From Buttiauxella agrestis ATCC 33320 (GTDB lineage: Bacteria; Pseudomonadota; Gammaproteobacteria; Enterobacterales; Enterobacteriaceae): a DNA stretch of 64,000 nt. Positions 1 to 9,606 of the stretch are shown piece by piece; positions within the stretch are counted from its first letter, which is position 1; the number at the start of each line of letters is the position of its first letter. The notes under the pieces were generated by a model. That model ran no database searches and was not told the origin of the DNA. It saw only the letters and a program-made list of their open reading frames with translations. The stretch lies in contig JALKFA010000001.1 of the NCBI GenBank assembly GCA_024169445.1, positions 3,162,001 to 3,226,000 of the forward strand, read 5' to 3'. The position numbers and the translations under genes were made by a program.

Positions 1-18
1 ACGGAGCCAAAACCATGA
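1..18 (+). CDS. narH: 3' end of narH (partial)
   Basis: The first 18 bases can be read as the last codons of the nitrate reductase beta subunit gene: residues T-E-P-K-P followed by TGA at 16-18. The stop overlaps the narJ start (ATGA), which is the arrangement expected in narGHJI operons. Too little is present to prove identity; the call rests on position and overlap. Confidence 0.5.
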   Translation, partial: TEPKP

Positions 19-716
19 TTGAGCTGCTGATCATTTCCCGTTTGCTTGAGTACCCGGATGATGCTCTTTGGCAGCATCAACAAGAGCTACGCGATGCTTT
101 AGCCGAGGGCGAGGCGCTTAATTTGCAACAGGCTGCTCAACTCAACGGCTTTATTACGACGCTGTGCAGCCGTGATTTGCTGGATGCGCAGGCCAGTTAC
201 AGCCAGCTGTTTGACCGTGGGCGCGCCACTTCATTGCTGTTGTTTGAACATGTTCACGGCGAATCTCGTGACCGTGGCCAGGCGATGGTCAACCTGATGA
301 ACCAGTATCAGCAGGCGGGTATGGAAATTGACAGCCGTGAGCTGCCGGACCATCTGCCGCTGTATCTGGAATATCTGTCGCAGCGGGAAGAAAGCGAGGC
401 GCGTGGCGGTTTGCAGGATGTGGCGCCGATTCTGGCTCTGCTGGCAGCACGCCTGAAACAGCGTGAAAGCGATTATGCGGCGCTGTTTGATGTGCTGTTG
501 GCTATCTCGCAAAGCGATGTGGCGGTGGAAAGCGTTAGCCAGCAAATCGTTGATGAAGCACGTGATGATACGCCGCAAGCACTGGACGCCGTCTGGGAAG
601 AAGAACAGGTGAAATTTGTGGCTGACGCAGGGTGCGGCGAGTCTGAAATCAGCAGCCATCAGCGTCGTTTTGCCGGGGCTGTCGCTCCGCAGTATCTGAA
701 TATCGGAGGACAGTAA
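15..716 (+). CDS. narJ: Nitrate reductase 1 assembly chaperone NarJ
   Basis: NarJ is the system-specific chaperone that binds the apo-catalytic subunit NarG in the cytoplasm. It supports insertion of molybdenum cofactor and Fe-S before the complex joins NarI at the membrane. The 233-residue product is close to the usual 236. It has the strongly conserved block [21 protein letters not shown] near residues 67-87 and the NarJ C-terminal run [15 protein letters not shown]. The gene overlaps the probable narH stop and ends 2 bases before narI, so it is translated as part of the narGHJI operon. No membrane segment or signal peptide is present. Confidence 0.97.
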   Translation: MIELLIISRLLEYPDDALWQHQQELRDALAEGEALNLQQAAQLNGFITTLCSRDLLDAQASYSQLFDRGRATSLLLFEHVHGESRDRGQAMVNLMNQYQQAGMEIDSRELPDHLPLYLEYLSQREESEARGGLQDVAPILALLAARLKQRESDYAALFDVLLAISQSDVAVESVSQQIVDEARDDTPQALDAVWEEEQVKFVADAGCGESEISSHQRRFAGAVAPQYLNIGGQ

Positions 717-718
717 TC

Positions 719-1396
719 ATGCAATTTCTCAATGTGTTCTTCTACGACATCTATCCCTACATTTGCGGCACGGTATTCCTGCTCGGCAGTTGGTTGCGTT
801 ACGACTACGGCCAGTACACCTGGAAAGCCGGTTCCAGTCAGATGCTGGATCGCAAAGGGATGAACCTGGCGTCCAACCTGTTCCATATCGGGATTCTGGG
901 GATTTTCGCTGGTCACTTACTGGGGATGTTAACGCCGCACTGGATGTATGAGTCTTTCCTGCCTATCGATGTGAAGCAGAAAATGGCGATGATTGCCGGT
1001 GGTGCATGTGGCGTGATGACGCTGGTGGGTGGTTTGTTGCTGCTTAAGCGTCGTCTGTTTAACCCGCGGATTCGTGCGACATCAACGACGGCGGATATAC
1101 TGATCCTTAGCCTGTTGATGATTCAGTGCGCACTGGGCTTGTTGACCATTCCATTCTCTGCCCAACATATGGATGGCAGCGAGATGATGAAACTGGTCGG
1201 CTGGGCGCAGGCAGTGGTGACGTTCCAGGGCGGTGCATCTGAGCACCTTGATGGCGTGGCGTTTATCTTCCGCGTGCATTTGGTATTGGGTATGACGCTA
1301 TTCCTGTTATTCCCGTTCACCCGTCTGGTGCATGTATGGAGCGCGCCGGTGGAGTATTTGACGCGTAAGTATCAGGTGGTTCGCGCTCGTCGCTAA
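719..1396 (+). CDS. narI: Respiratory nitrate reductase 1 gamma subunit NarI
   Basis: NarI is the cytochrome b subunit that anchors NarGH in the inner membrane and passes electrons from quinol through two b-type hemes. The 225-residue protein equals the family length. It has five hydrophobic segments and starts [20 protein letters not shown]. Histidines suited to heme ligation occur in the second helix ([11 protein letters not shown]) and in the last two helices. It lies 2 bases after narJ and is followed by a hairpin terminator, so it is the last gene of the operon. Confidence 0.97.
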   Translation: MQFLNVFFYDIYPYICGTVFLLGSWLRYDYGQYTWKAGSSQMLDRKGMNLASNLFHIGILGIFAGHLLGMLTPHWMYESFLPIDVKQKMAMIAGGACGVMTLVGGLLLLKRRLFNPRIRATSTTADILILSLLMIQCALGLLTIPFSAQHMDGSEMMKLVGWAQAVVTFQGGASEHLDGVAFIFRVHLVLGMTLFLLFPFTRLVHVWSAPVEYLTRKYQVVRARR

Positions 1397-1417
1397 GTTT
1401 TGTTGTTTAATTTGAAG

Positions 1418-1445
1418 ATACCTGGCTTAGGCCGGGTATTTTTTT
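1418..1445 (+). terminator. Terminator of the nar operon
   Basis: The arms ATACCTGGC and GCCGGGTAT form a 9-bp stem with one G-T pair and a 4-base loop. A run of T follows. It sits 22 bases after the narI stop. Confidence 0.85.
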
Positions 1446-1459
1446 GTGCTTTTGTTGGC

Positions 1460-1634
1460 GTGGCTGTGTCGGATGACGCTGCGCTTATCCGACCTACGGT
1501 TCGGTTTTGGTTTTGGTTTTGAATTTTGGTTTTGTAGTGGCTGTGTCGGATGACGCTGCGCTTATCCGACCTACGGTTCGGTTTTGGTTTTAAATTTTGG
1601 TTTTGTAGGTTGGATAAGCGAAGCGTCATCCAAC
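1460..1634. repeat. REP/BIME-type cluster, two direct copies plus one inverted
   Basis: A segment of about 56 bases beginning GTGGCTGTGTCGGATGACGC occurs at 1460-1515 and again, nearly identical, at 1537-1592. Each copy contains the REP-like palindrome core GGATGACGC...GCTTATCC. A third core in the opposite orientation (GGATAAGCGAAGCGTCATCC) lies at 1611-1630. T/G-rich linkers of the form GGTTTTGGTTTT separate the copies. The arrangement resembles a bacterial interspersed mosaic element between the narI terminator and the tRNA genes. Confidence 0.8.
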
Positions 1635-1689
1635 AAGAAGTGCTGAGTATGGTGCGATTTGGATAAGTTCGGGAGTTATTACTAAGAGA

Positions 1690-1774
<85 letters not shown>

Positions 1775-1817
1775 AGGGGTGTTTGCTATTACAGGCCGTG
1801 CTTTTGAAGCTTGAAGA

Positions 1818-1902
<85 letters not shown>

Positions 1903-1960
1903 AGGGGTATTACATTTTGTTGGCTTTCTTGCTCGCGTCCTTTGTCTGGAAGCGGGGCGC

Positions 1961-1988
1961 ATCATATCAAATGAAGCGCCGCTGTAAA
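1961..1988 (-). promoter_or_regulatory. tyrT-type promoter with GC-rich discriminator
   Basis: Reading the minus strand, TTTACA (1983-1988) and TATGAT (1961-1966) are separated by 16 bases. They are followed by GCGCCCCGC, the GC-rich discriminator typical of stringently controlled stable-RNA promoters. The arrangement closely resembles the E. coli tyrT promoter. The A/T-rich stretch upstream, to about 2045, would be the place for Fis and UP-element contacts; I did not resolve individual sites. Confidence 0.85.
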
Positions 1989-2068
1989 GCATTCACTGTA
2001 AGAAAATGAATCGTTTGCCGTTTTTTTACACGTAACGTTGTAAAGCTAAACAATTCAGACGCCAACAG

Positions 2069-2911
2069 CTAGAGAATGATGGTGCGATTACCATAAACAA
2101 ACACGCGTTGCGCCAGTACCTGGTATAACGCGCGGCTTAAAACGTTTTTTTCAACATCACGCCCGGCGCGCATCATATCTTCTGCGGTGTAGGTGTGATC
2201 GACGTGAATTACATCCTGCATGATGATTGGGCCTTCATCCAGATTGTCATTCACATAGTGCGCGGTGGCACCGATGATCTTCACGCCACGTTCGTATGCC
2301 TGGTGATAAGGACGAGCGCCGATAAACGCCGGCAGGAACGAATGGTGGATATTGATAATCTGGTTCGGGAAGCGTGAAACAAATTCTGGCGTCAATACGC
2401 GCATATATTTTGCCAGTACCACGTAATCCGGTTTGTGCGCTTCAATGGCATCTGCCATTTGCTTATCGTGATCTTCACGAGTCAGCCCTTCATGGCTCAC
2501 CAGCTCAAACGGAATATCAAAACGTTCTACCAGAGTGCGCAGCGTTTCGTGATTGCCGATAACCGCGGCAATTTCGACATCCAGGCCGCCGTAGTTGGCT
2601 TTCATTAATAGATCGCCCAGACAGTGCGCTTCTTTGGTCACCAGAATGACGACGCGGCGACGGCCAGCAGGCGTTAACTCACGCACCGAACCTTCAGGCA
2701 ATGCGCTATCTAAATCGGCCAACAGGGTGTTGTCGTTGAAAATACCTTCAAGCTCGGTACGCATAAAGAAGCGACCGGTGCGATGGTCAACAAACTCATT
2801 GTTCTGAACAATGTTCAGCTCGTGTTTGTAACAAATATTGGTGATCTTGGCGATTAACCCTTTTGCGTCAGGGCAGATGGTGCGTAGTACTTTTCGTTGT
2901 AATGCTTGCAT
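2069..2911 (-). CDS. purU: Formyltetrahydrofolate deformylase PurU
   Basis: PurU hydrolyses 10-formyltetrahydrofolate to tetrahydrofolate and formate, balancing one-carbon pools and supplying formate for purine synthesis by PurT. The 280-residue protein matches the usual length. An N-terminal ACT domain (about residues 8-85) is followed by a formyltransferase-like domain. The motif INIHHSFLPAFIGARPYHQA (about 222-241) holds the catalytic region, and the downstream NDNLDEGPII is also diagnostic. It is a single gene on the minus strand between the tRNA-Tyr unit and ychJ. Confidence 0.97.
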   Translation of the reverse strand: MQALQRKVLRTICPDAKGLIAKITNICYKHELNIVQNNEFVDHRTGRFFMRTELEGIFNDNTLLADLDSALPEGSVRELTPAGRRRVVILVTKEAHCLGDLLMKANYGGLDVEIAAVIGNHETLRTLVERFDIPFELVSHEGLTREDHDKQMADAIEAHKPDYVVLAKYMRVLTPEFVSRFPNQIINIHHSFLPAFIGARPYHQAYERGVKIIGATAHYVNDNLDEGPIIMQDVIHVDHTYTAEDMMRAGRDVEKNVLSRALYQVLAQRVFVYGNRTIIL

Positions 2912-2964
2912 CGCTTGGTAAGTCCTGTTGTGCGTGTATTTGCTTCAATGTCTGCCACGGCTCG

Positions 2965-3423
2965 TTATCGGCCACAGCACTTTTTAAATTTTTTCCCGGA
3001 GCCGCAAGGGCAGGGGTCATTACGGCCAAACTGTGGGCGCATCCCATCAGCATAGTACCACTGACCGTTTTCCTTTAAGAAACGCGAACGTTCGATGATG
3101 GCACTTTCTACGCCTTGCTCTTCAAAACGCGCCACGAAACCGACGAAACCTTCGTTCTCATCACGTCCGTCAGCGGTTTCATACACCGTCAAACCCAGCC
3201 AATGTGTCGTTGCAAAACTACCCGAAATATCGCTTTTCAGTGTCGGGCTGCGTGTCTGCGGATACCAGCTTGTTACCAAATAATCTGCTTCCTGCATCAC
3301 ATAGGCGGTATAACGTGAGCGCATAAGCTGTGACGGGGTTGGCGCATACCGGTCTGCGCGTAGGTAAGGCTGGCAACATAAGCTATACTCCAGACCGCTA
3401 CCACATGGGCAAAGTTGCGACAC
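2965..3423 (-). CDS. ychJ: SEC-C zinc-motif protein YchJ
   Basis: YchJ is a small protein of 152 residues with a SEC-C metal-binding motif at both ends. The N-terminal one is [13 protein letters not shown] (about residues 5-17) and the C-terminal one is [13 protein letters not shown] (about 137-149). Between them is the UPF0225 domain (NTF2-like fold by family knowledge). The motifs resemble the zinc-binding tail of SecA, but no biochemical role is established. It ends 53 bases before the purU start on the same strand and may be cotranscribed with it. Confidence 0.93.
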   Translation of the reverse strand: MSQLCPCGSGLEYSLCCQPYLRADRYAPTPSQLMRSRYTAYVMQEADYLVTSWYPQTRSPTLKSDISGSFATTHWLGLTVYETADGRDENEGFVGFVARFEEQGVESAIIERSRFLKENGQWYYADGMRPQFGRNDPCPCGSGKKFKKCCGR

Positions 3424-3538
3424 AGCATCTCCTTGGTTACAAAAAAAGAGTCGGCGTAAATACGCGGGGTTGATATGTTAACTGAGCAGTGGCGACTTCG
3501 TCACGGATGATATACCGGGGAACAAAGACCGAGGCGGA

Positions 3539-4447
3539 ATGAGACAGGTAAAGATCGGCCTGGCGTTAGGGTCGGGAGCAGCAAAAGGATGGGCGCATAT
3601 TGGTGTCATTAATGCGTTAAAACGTGCAGGCATTCAGATTGATATCGTTGCAGGTTGCTCCGTAGGGGCACTGGTCGGTGCCGCTTATGCCAGTAATCGC
3701 TTGCCTATGATGGAACGCTGGGTGCGCTCGTTCGGCTATTGGGATGTTCTGCGACTGATGGATCTTTCCTGGCGCCGTGGCGGTTTGTTGCGTGGCGAAA
3801 GAGTGTTCAATAACATTCGCAAGATAATCACCGAAGAAAATATTGAAGACTGCGCGCTGCGCTTCGGTTCCGTTGCCACCAATTTAAGTACTGGCCGCGA
3901 GCTATGGTTCACGGATGGTGATCTGCATCAGGCGGTTCGTGCGTCTTGTAGCATGCCTGGGTTGTTGTCGCCTGTCGGATACAACGGTTATTGGCTGGTG
4001 GATGGTGCGGTGGTCAACCCTGTGCCAGTGTCGCTAACCCGAGCGTTAGGGGCCGATATCGTTATCGCAGTCGATCTACAGCACGACGCGCATCTGATGC
4101 AGCAAGATTTACTTTCCGTCAATATGACGACGCCATTGGCAGACAATCAGGTGCAACCTGATAGCTGGCGCGGACGGTTGCGTGAGCAACTGGGTAAAAT
4201 CACCACCCGACGAGCCAGTACTACGCCAACGGCGATGGAAATCATGACCACTTCCATTCAGGTGTTGGAAAACCGCCTGAAACGCAACCGTATGGCGGGC
4301 GACCCACCAGATATTTTGCTGCAACCTTTCTGCCCGCAGATTTCAACTCTGGATTTCCACCGTGCCGCTGAGGCGATCAGTGCCGGGAGCCTGGCGGTTG
4401 AAAAAAAGATAGATGAGTTGCTGCCACTGGTTCGTACCCATGAATGA
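3539..4447 (+). CDS. rssA: Patatin-like phospholipase family protein RssA
   Basis: RssA is a 302-residue member of the bacterial patatin family. The oxyanion-hole region GSGAAKGWAHIGVI (about residues 11-24), the nucleophile elbow GCSVG (about 39-43) and the Asp of the dyad in VDGAVVNP are present, so hydrolase activity is plausible. Its substrate and physiological role are not established. It precedes rssB by about 90 bases on the same strand, the rssAB operon order known from E. coli. The ATG is preceded by GAGGCGGA. No signal peptide is seen. Confidence 0.95.
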   Translation: MRQVKIGLALGSGAAKGWAHIGVINALKRAGIQIDIVAGCSVGALVGAAYASNRLPMMERWVRSFGYWDVLRLMDLSWRRGGLLRGERVFNNIRKIITEENIEDCALRFGSVATNLSTGRELWFTDGDLHQAVRASCSMPGLLSPVGYNGYWLVDGAVVNPVPVSLTRALGADIVIAVDLQHDAHLMQQDLLSVNMTTPLADNQVQPDSWRGRLREQLGKITTRRASTTPTAMEIMTTSIQVLENRLKRNRMAGDPPDILLQPFCPQISTLDFHRAAEAISAGSLAVEKKIDELLPLVRTHE

Positions 4448-4539
4448 ATTTTCTGATTTACATGACTTCTGGCAATTCTGACAGGCGACCAAGGCCATAC
4501 CATGCCACTATTTAATTATTGCCAGTCAGGGGAGCGCAC

Positions 4540-5553
4540 ATGACACAGCCACTCGATGGAAAGCTCATCCTCATTGTTGAGGATGAGCCCGTTTTCCGCT
4601 CTTTGCTGGATAATTACCTTACCTCTTTAGGGGCGATAATTACGGTTGCCACAGATGGCATTGATGCGCTGGAGAAAATGAGCCATTTAGCCCCTGATTT
4701 GTTGATTTGCGATCTGGCTATGCCGCGCATGAACGGGCTAAAACTGGTAGAGCATTTGCGTAATGAAGGGATTCAAACGCCGATACTGGTCATTTCGGCC
4801 ACCGAAAATATGTCAGATATCGCCAAAGCATTACGCTTTGGTGTGCAGGATGTCTTGCTCAAACCGATTAAAGATCTCAACCGCCTGCGTGAAACGGTGT
4901 TCGCCTGCCTCTATCCCAACATGTTCAATTCTCGTGTCGAAGAAGAAGAGCGATTATTTAAAGACTGGGACGCGCTGGTTAGCGACCCGCAGGCAGCATC
5001 CAAATTATTGCAAGAGTTGCAACCTCCCGTGCAACAAGTGATGTCGCACTGCCGCATCAATTACCGTCAACTGATCACCCTTAATCAGCCTGGGCTTGTG
5101 CTGGATATCGCGCCGCTTTCAGAAAACGATCTGGCATTTTATTGTCTTGATGTGACCCGCGCCGGGGATAACGGCGTATTAGCCGCGTTGTTATTACGCG
5201 CGTTATTTAATGGCTTACTGCAAGAGCATCTTTCCCAGCAACGCCAGCGCTTACCAGAGTTAGGGAATTTACTTAAACAAGTGAACCAGTTATTACGCCA
5301 GGCGAATTTGACCGGCCAATTCCCGTTGATGGTGGGCTATTATCATAGCGAGCTCAAAAATCTGATTTTGGTCTCGGCGGGGCTGAATGCCACCTTAAAT
5401 ACCGGCGAGCATCAAATCCAGGTCAGCAACGGTGTGCCGTTAGGAACCCTGGGCAATACTTACCTCAACCAAATCAGCCAGCGCTGCGAATCCTGGCAGT
5501 GCCAGGTTTGGGGTACGGGCGGGCGATTACGCCTGATGTTGTCTGCGGAATGA
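4540..5553 (+). CDS. rssB: RpoS adaptor / response regulator RssB
   Basis: RssB (SprE) binds the stationary-phase sigma factor RpoS and delivers it to ClpXP for degradation in growing cells. The N-terminal receiver domain shows the acidic pair ED near residues 14-15, the phosphoacceptor D58 (LLICDLAMPRMNG) and the conserved Lys in LLKPI. The C-terminal half is the PP2C-like, catalytically inactive domain. I chose the ATG at 4540 because it gives 337 residues, the family length, and follows GGGGAG. An in-frame TTG at 4519 would add seven residues and is unlikely. Confidence 0.96.
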   Translation: MTQPLDGKLILIVEDEPVFRSLLDNYLTSLGAIITVATDGIDALEKMSHLAPDLLICDLAMPRMNGLKLVEHLRNEGIQTPILVISATENMSDIAKALRFGVQDVLLKPIKDLNRLRETVFACLYPNMFNSRVEEEERLFKDWDALVSDPQAASKLLQELQPPVQQVMSHCRINYRQLITLNQPGLVLDIAPLSENDLAFYCLDVTRAGDNGVLAALLLRALFNGLLQEHLSQQRQRLPELGNLLKQVNQLLRQANLTGQFPLMVGYYHSELKNLILVSAGLNATLNTGEHQIQVSNGVPLGTLGNTYLNQISQRCESWQCQVWGTGGRLRLMLSAE

Positions 5554-5752
5554 GCATCTGGACGACTGAAAACATTTAGTTTTTCTCCCCTGACAGCGTG
5601 GGTGTTAATATCGCAATTAACTCATTCGTATTTATCTTAAATTACCAACGCATCGGGTAAACAGCCGTAGATTTCATTTTTAAGCTGATATACTCGAGGC
5701 GTTTTTTAATTGACTTGCAAGTGAAAACTTGAACAGTCCAGGAGATTTTTCA

Positions 5753-6661
5753 ATGGCTGCCCTTAATTCAAAAGTAAGAAAAGCAGTAATCCCTGTCGCG
5801 GGATTAGGCACGCGTATGTTACCGGCTACTAAGGCTATTCCTAAAGAGATGTTGCCTTTGGTTGATAAACCTTTAATTCAGTATGTGGTCAACGAATGTA
5901 TCGCCGCAGGTATTACTGAAATTGTTCTGGTGACTCACTCTTCGAAAAACTCCATCGAAAACCATTTCGATACCAGTTTCGAACTGGAAGCGATGCTGGA
6001 AAAACGCGTTAAGCGCCAGTTGTTGGAAGAAGTTCAGGCTATTTGCCCTCCACATGTCACGATTATGCAGGTTCGACAGGGTCTGGCAAAAGGCCTTGGT
6101 CACGCCGTGTTGTGTGCTCACCCGGTTGTGGGTGATGAGCCAGTTGCGGTAATCCTGCCTGATGTGATCCTTGATGAGTTCGAATCTGATCTTTCCCAGG
6201 ATAACCTGGCTGAAATGATCAAACGTTTTGATGCTACAGGCCACAGCCAAATCATGGTTGAGCCCGTAGAAGATGTGACGGCTTATGGTGTTGTTGACTG
6301 CAAAGGCGTTGAATTGAACGCAGGCGATAGCGTGCCAATGGTGGGTATCGTTGAGAAGCCGAAAGCAAATGTTGCGCCATCCAATCTTGCTGTAGTGGGG
6401 CGTTATGTCCTGACGGCAGATATCTGGCCGCTGCTGTCCAAAACGCCTCCGGGTGCTGGCGATGAAATTCAGCTGACTGACTCCATCGCTATGTTGATGG
6501 AAAAACAGACTGTTGAAGCCTACCACATGAAAGGCGTTAGCCATGACTGCGGTAATAAACTCGGCTACATGCAGGCGTTTGTGGAATACGGTATCCGTCA
6601 CAGTTCTCTGGGGCCAGATTTTAAAGCCTGGTTAGAAGAGATTGTTGGCGCGAAAAAGTAA
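5753..6661 (+). CDS. galU: UTP-glucose-1-phosphate uridylyltransferase GalU
   Basis: GalU makes UDP-glucose from glucose-1-phosphate and UTP, the entry point for LPS, capsule, colanic acid, trehalose and galactose metabolism. The 302-residue protein has the nucleotidyltransferase signature [19 protein letters not shown] (about residues 16-34) and LPDVILDE. The ATG at 5753 gives MAALNSK, the standard start; GGAG lies just upstream. It is followed by ugd after 24 bases, so the product can be channelled to UDP-glucuronate. Confidence 0.97.
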   Translation: MAALNSKVRKAVIPVAGLGTRMLPATKAIPKEMLPLVDKPLIQYVVNECIAAGITEIVLVTHSSKNSIENHFDTSFELEAMLEKRVKRQLLEEVQAICPPHVTIMQVRQGLAKGLGHAVLCAHPVVGDEPVAVILPDVILDEFESDLSQDNLAEMIKRFDATGHSQIMVEPVEDVTAYGVVDCKGVELNAGDSVPMVGIVEKPKANVAPSNLAVVGRYVLTADIWPLLSKTPPGAGDEIQLTDSIAMLMEKQTVEAYHMKGVSHDCGNKLGYMQAFVEYGIRHSSLGPDFKAWLEEIVGAKK

Positions 6662-6685
6662 TTCATTTCAACGCAGGATAGAAAG

Positions 6686-8026
6686 ATGAAAGTTACTGTA
6701 TTTGGTATCGGCTATGTTGGACTTGTGCAGGCTGCGGTGCTTGCAGAAGTCGGTCACGAAGTGATGTGCATAGATGTCGATGCGAAGAAAGTTGAAAATC
6801 TGAAAAACGGCGTGATCCCGATTTTTGAGCCTGGCTTAACGCCACTGGTTAAGAAAAACTATGAAGAAGGCCGTTTGCAGTTCAGCACCGATGCTGAAAT
6901 GGGTGTTCATCATGGTGAAATGCAATTTATTGCTGTTGGCACGCCGCCTGATGAAGACGGCTCTGCTGACCTGAAATATGTCACAGCTGTGGCGCGTACC
7001 ATCGCGCAGCACATGACTTCTCATAAAGTTGTGCTCGATAAGTCTACCGTTCCAGTCGGAACCGCAGACAGAGTGCGCAGCGTAATGGAAGAAACACTGA
7101 AAGCGCGTGGCGTAGAAATTCCATTCGATGTAGTTTCTAACCCTGAATTCCTGAAGGAAGGTGCCGCAGTTTCTGACTGTATGCGCCCTGAGCGTATTGT
7201 TATCGGTACTGATAACGATGATGTGGTCGATTTATTGCGTGAACTGTATGAACCGTTCAACCGCAATCATGACCGTATGATCCTGATGGATATCCGTAGC
7301 GCCGAGTTGACCAAGTACGCAGCCAACTGCATGCTGGCGACTAAAATCAGCTTTATGAACGAAATCTCTAACCTGGCAGAACGTCTGGGTGCGGATATCG
7401 AGAAAGTGCGTATGGGTATCGGTTCTGACTCACGCATCGGTTACAGCTTTATCTATCCTGGCTGTGGTTATGGTGGTTCCTGCTTCCCTAAAGATGTGCA
7501 GGCACTGATTCGTACTGCTCAGCAGATTGGCTATACGCCACGTATTCTGCAAGCAGTAGAAGAGGTAAACCACGACCAGAAGTTAAAACTCCCTGAGTTT
7601 ATTTCTCGTCACTTTGGTGAAGACCTGAAAGGCAAGACCTTCGCGCTGTGGGGGCTCTCTTTCAAACCGAATACTGACGATATGCGTGAAGCCTCAAGCC
7701 GCGTCCTGATGGAAGCGCTTTGGGAACGCGGTGCTCAGGTGCAGGCGTATGACCCGGAAGCAATGGATGAAACCCAGCGCATTTACGGACATCGTTCAGA
7801 CCTGAAATTGATGGGTACCAAAGAAGCTGCATTACAAGATGCAGATGCTCTGGTTATTTGTACAGAGTGGCAAAGTTTCCGTGCACCTGATTTCGATGCA
7901 ATTAAGAAATCACTAAAGCAACCGGTTATCTTTGACGGCCGTAACCTGTATGATCCTGAGAGACTCAGCAAGCGCGGCTTTGTTTATTATGCAATCGGCC
8001 GCGGAGCGTCCATCAATATTGCATAA
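6686..8026 (+). CDS. ugd: UDP-glucose 6-dehydrogenase (446-residue type)
   Basis: The enzyme oxidises UDP-glucose to UDP-glucuronate with two NAD+. Visible motifs are the N-terminal Rossmann fold [10 protein letters not shown], the Glu-containing FLKEGAA, the catalytic cysteine in [12 protein letters not shown] (about residues 255-266) and the C-terminal UDP-binding region [13 protein letters not shown]. At 446 residues it belongs to the longer Ugd class rather than the 388-residue E. coli enzyme encoded near the his/rfb region. It is embedded between galU and an epimerase gene, forming a nucleotide-sugar operon. Confidence 0.93.
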   Translation: MKVTVFGIGYVGLVQAAVLAEVGHEVMCIDVDAKKVENLKNGVIPIFEPGLTPLVKKNYEEGRLQFSTDAEMGVHHGEMQFIAVGTPPDEDGSADLKYVTAVARTIAQHMTSHKVVLDKSTVPVGTADRVRSVMEETLKARGVEIPFDVVSNPEFLKEGAAVSDCMRPERIVIGTDNDDVVDLLRELYEPFNRNHDRMILMDIRSAELTKYAANCMLATKISFMNEISNLAERLGADIEKVRMGIGSDSRIGYSFIYPGCGYGGSCFPKDVQALIRTAQQIGYTPRILQAVEEVNHDQKLKLPEFISRHFGEDLKGKTFALWGLSFKPNTDDMREASSRVLMEALWERGAQVQAYDPEAMDETQRIYGHRSDLKLMGTKEAALQDADALVICTEWQSFRAPDFDAIKKSLKQPVIFDGRNLYDPERLSKRGFVYYAIGRGASINIA

Positions 8027-8040
8027 TAAATGAGGGTTGT

Positions 8041-9051
8041 ATGAAATTTCTGGTTACCGGCGCCGCAGGCTTTATTGGATTCCATGTTAGTGAACGTCTG
8101 CTCAACGCCGGTCACCAGGTTATCGGTATCGATAACCTGAACGACTATTATGACGTCAATCTCAAACAAGCTCGTCTTGATCGCCTTGCTCCTCATTCAT
8201 CATTCCGTTTCGAAAAAATTGACCTCGCCGATCGTAATGGTATGGCGCAATTATTTGCCACTGAGAAATTCGATCGTGTGATTCATCTTGCTGCGCAAGC
8301 AGGTGTTCGTTATTCAATCGATAACCCTCACGCTTATGCGGATTCAAATCTGGTAGGGCATTTAAATGTGCTCGAAGGGTGCCGCCATAATAAAGTCGGG
8401 CATCTGTTATATGCGTCTTCAAGCTCAGTATATGGCCTGAATCGTAAACTCCCGTTCTCCACGGATGACAGTGTCGATCATCCAATTTCTTTATATGCGG
8501 CAACTAAAAAAGCCAACGAGTTGATGTCACATACCTACTCGCACTTATATGGATTGCCAACGACGGGTTTGCGTTTCTTTACCGTTTATGGTCCGTGGGG
8601 GCGCCCGGATATGGCGTTATTTAAATTTACTCGTGCGATTGTCGAAGGGAAGAGTATTGATGTTTACAATCACGGACAAATGCGTCGTGATTTTACTTAT
8701 ATCGATGATATTGCTGAGGCGATTGTGCGTTTACAGGACGTCATTCCACAAGCTGATGCACAATGGACGGTAGAAGAGGGAACGCCAGCAACTAGCTCAG
8801 CGCCGTATCGTGTATATAACATCGGTAATAGCAACCCAGTGACGCTGATGGATTATATTACGGCCCTGGAAACCTCACTGGGTAAAGTTGCGCACAAGAA
8901 CATGCTTCCTATGCAGCCTGGTGACGTGCTGGAGACCAGTGCGGATACACAGGCGCTGTATGATGTTATCGGCTTCAAGCCACAGACATCAGTAAACGAT
9001 GGCGTACAGAACTTTGTAGACTGGTATAAGGCATTCTATAAAGTCAGCTGA
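8041..9051 (+). CDS. uge: UDP-glucuronate/UDP-galacturonate 4-epimerase
   Basis: This is an extended short-chain dehydrogenase/epimerase of 336 residues. It shows TGAAGFIG for NAD binding (residues 6-13), the SSSSVYG serine region, the catalytic YAATK pair and the YGPWGRPDMALFKFT substrate loop. It matches the Klebsiella Uge / WbnF type that interconverts UDP-glucuronate and UDP-galacturonate. It starts 14 bases after ugd, with GAGG upstream, and ends at a strong terminator. Galacturonate is a known LPS-core sugar in related genera, which is the likely use. Confidence 0.9.
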   Translation: MKFLVTGAAGFIGFHVSERLLNAGHQVIGIDNLNDYYDVNLKQARLDRLAPHSSFRFEKIDLADRNGMAQLFATEKFDRVIHLAAQAGVRYSIDNPHAYADSNLVGHLNVLEGCRHNKVGHLLYASSSSVYGLNRKLPFSTDDSVDHPISLYAATKKANELMSHTYSHLYGLPTTGLRFFTVYGPWGRPDMALFKFTRAIVEGKSIDVYNHGQMRRDFTYIDDIAEAIVRLQDVIPQADAQWTVEEGTPATSSAPYRVYNIGNSNPVTLMDYITALETSLGKVAHKNMLPMQPGDVLETSADTQALYDVIGFKPQTSVNDGVQNFVDWYKAFYKVS

Positions 9052-9074
9052 CACCGTGATTAGTTTGTAAAATG

Positions 9075-9101
9075 AAAAAGGAAGCTCAGGCTTCCTTTTT
9101 T
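9075..9101 (+). terminator. Terminator of galU-ugd-uge
   Basis: The hairpin GGAAGC-TCAG-GCTTCC is flanked by A and T runs, 29 bases after the uge stop. Confidence 0.85.
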
Positions 9102-9150
9102 GTGGATACTGCTTTCGGCATAATTTAAAAAAACATTACACACAAATAAA

Positions 9151-9170
9151 AATCCCGCCGAAGCGGGATT
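9151..9170 (-). terminator. Terminator of hns
   Basis: The hairpin AATCCCGC-CGAA-GCGGGATT is followed on the minus strand by a T-rich run. It lies 25 bases beyond the hns stop. Confidence 0.85.
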
Positions 9171-9195
9171 TAATAAGCAGCACTAAAAGCGAAAA

Positions 9196-9606
9196 TTAGG
9201 CAATCAGGAAGTCTTCCAGTTTCTTGCCTTGTTCTTCCATTGCTTTTTTGATTACTGCTGGAGTACGGCCCTGGCCAGTCCAGGTTTTGCTTTCGCCGTT
9301 TTCGTCGATGTACTGATATTTAGCTGGGCGCGCAGCGCGTTTTGCTTTGCCTGCAGATTTAACAGCAGCCATGCTATTCAGTAATTCGTTAGGATCAATG
9401 CCGTCAGCGATCAGCATTTCACGGTATTGTTGCAGTTTACGAGTACGCTCTTCAATTTCTGCAGCAGCAGCATTATCTTCTTCGCGACGTTCGTTAACAA
9501 CAACTTCTAATTTTTCCAGCATTTCTTCCAGCGTTTCCAGAGTACATTCTCTAGCTTGTGCACGAAGAGTACGGATGTTGTTCAGAATTTTAAGTGCTTC
9601 GCTCAT
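9196..9606 (-). CDS. hns: Nucleoid-associated silencer H-NS
   Basis: H-NS binds curved and AT-rich DNA, oligomerises along it and silences foreign genes. The 136-residue protein has the N-terminal coiled-coil oligomerisation domain (about residues 1-80), a linker, and a C-terminal DNA-binding domain with the AT-hook-like loop TWTGQGRTP (about 108-116). It is convergent with the galU operon and divergent from tdk, as in E. coli. An AT-rich region precedes it, consistent with autoregulation. The AT-rich island at the right end of this window is the sort of DNA it would bind. Confidence 0.97.
   Translation of the reverse strand: MSEALKILNNIRTLRAQARECTLETLEEMLEKLEVVVNERREEDNAAAAEIEERTRKLQQYREMLIADGIDPNELLNSMAAVKSAGKAKRAARPAKYQYIDENGESKTWTGQGRTPAVIKKAMEEQGKKLEDFLIA

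Noticed and set aside
1393-1629. Minus-strand open frame rich in Asn, Gln and Lys
   Set aside because: It is produced by the GGTTTT linkers and REP copies, not by a gene.
5873-6601. 242-codon minus-strand open frame
   Set aside because: It is antisense to galU; composition is rich in His and Phe without motif, typical of a shadow frame.
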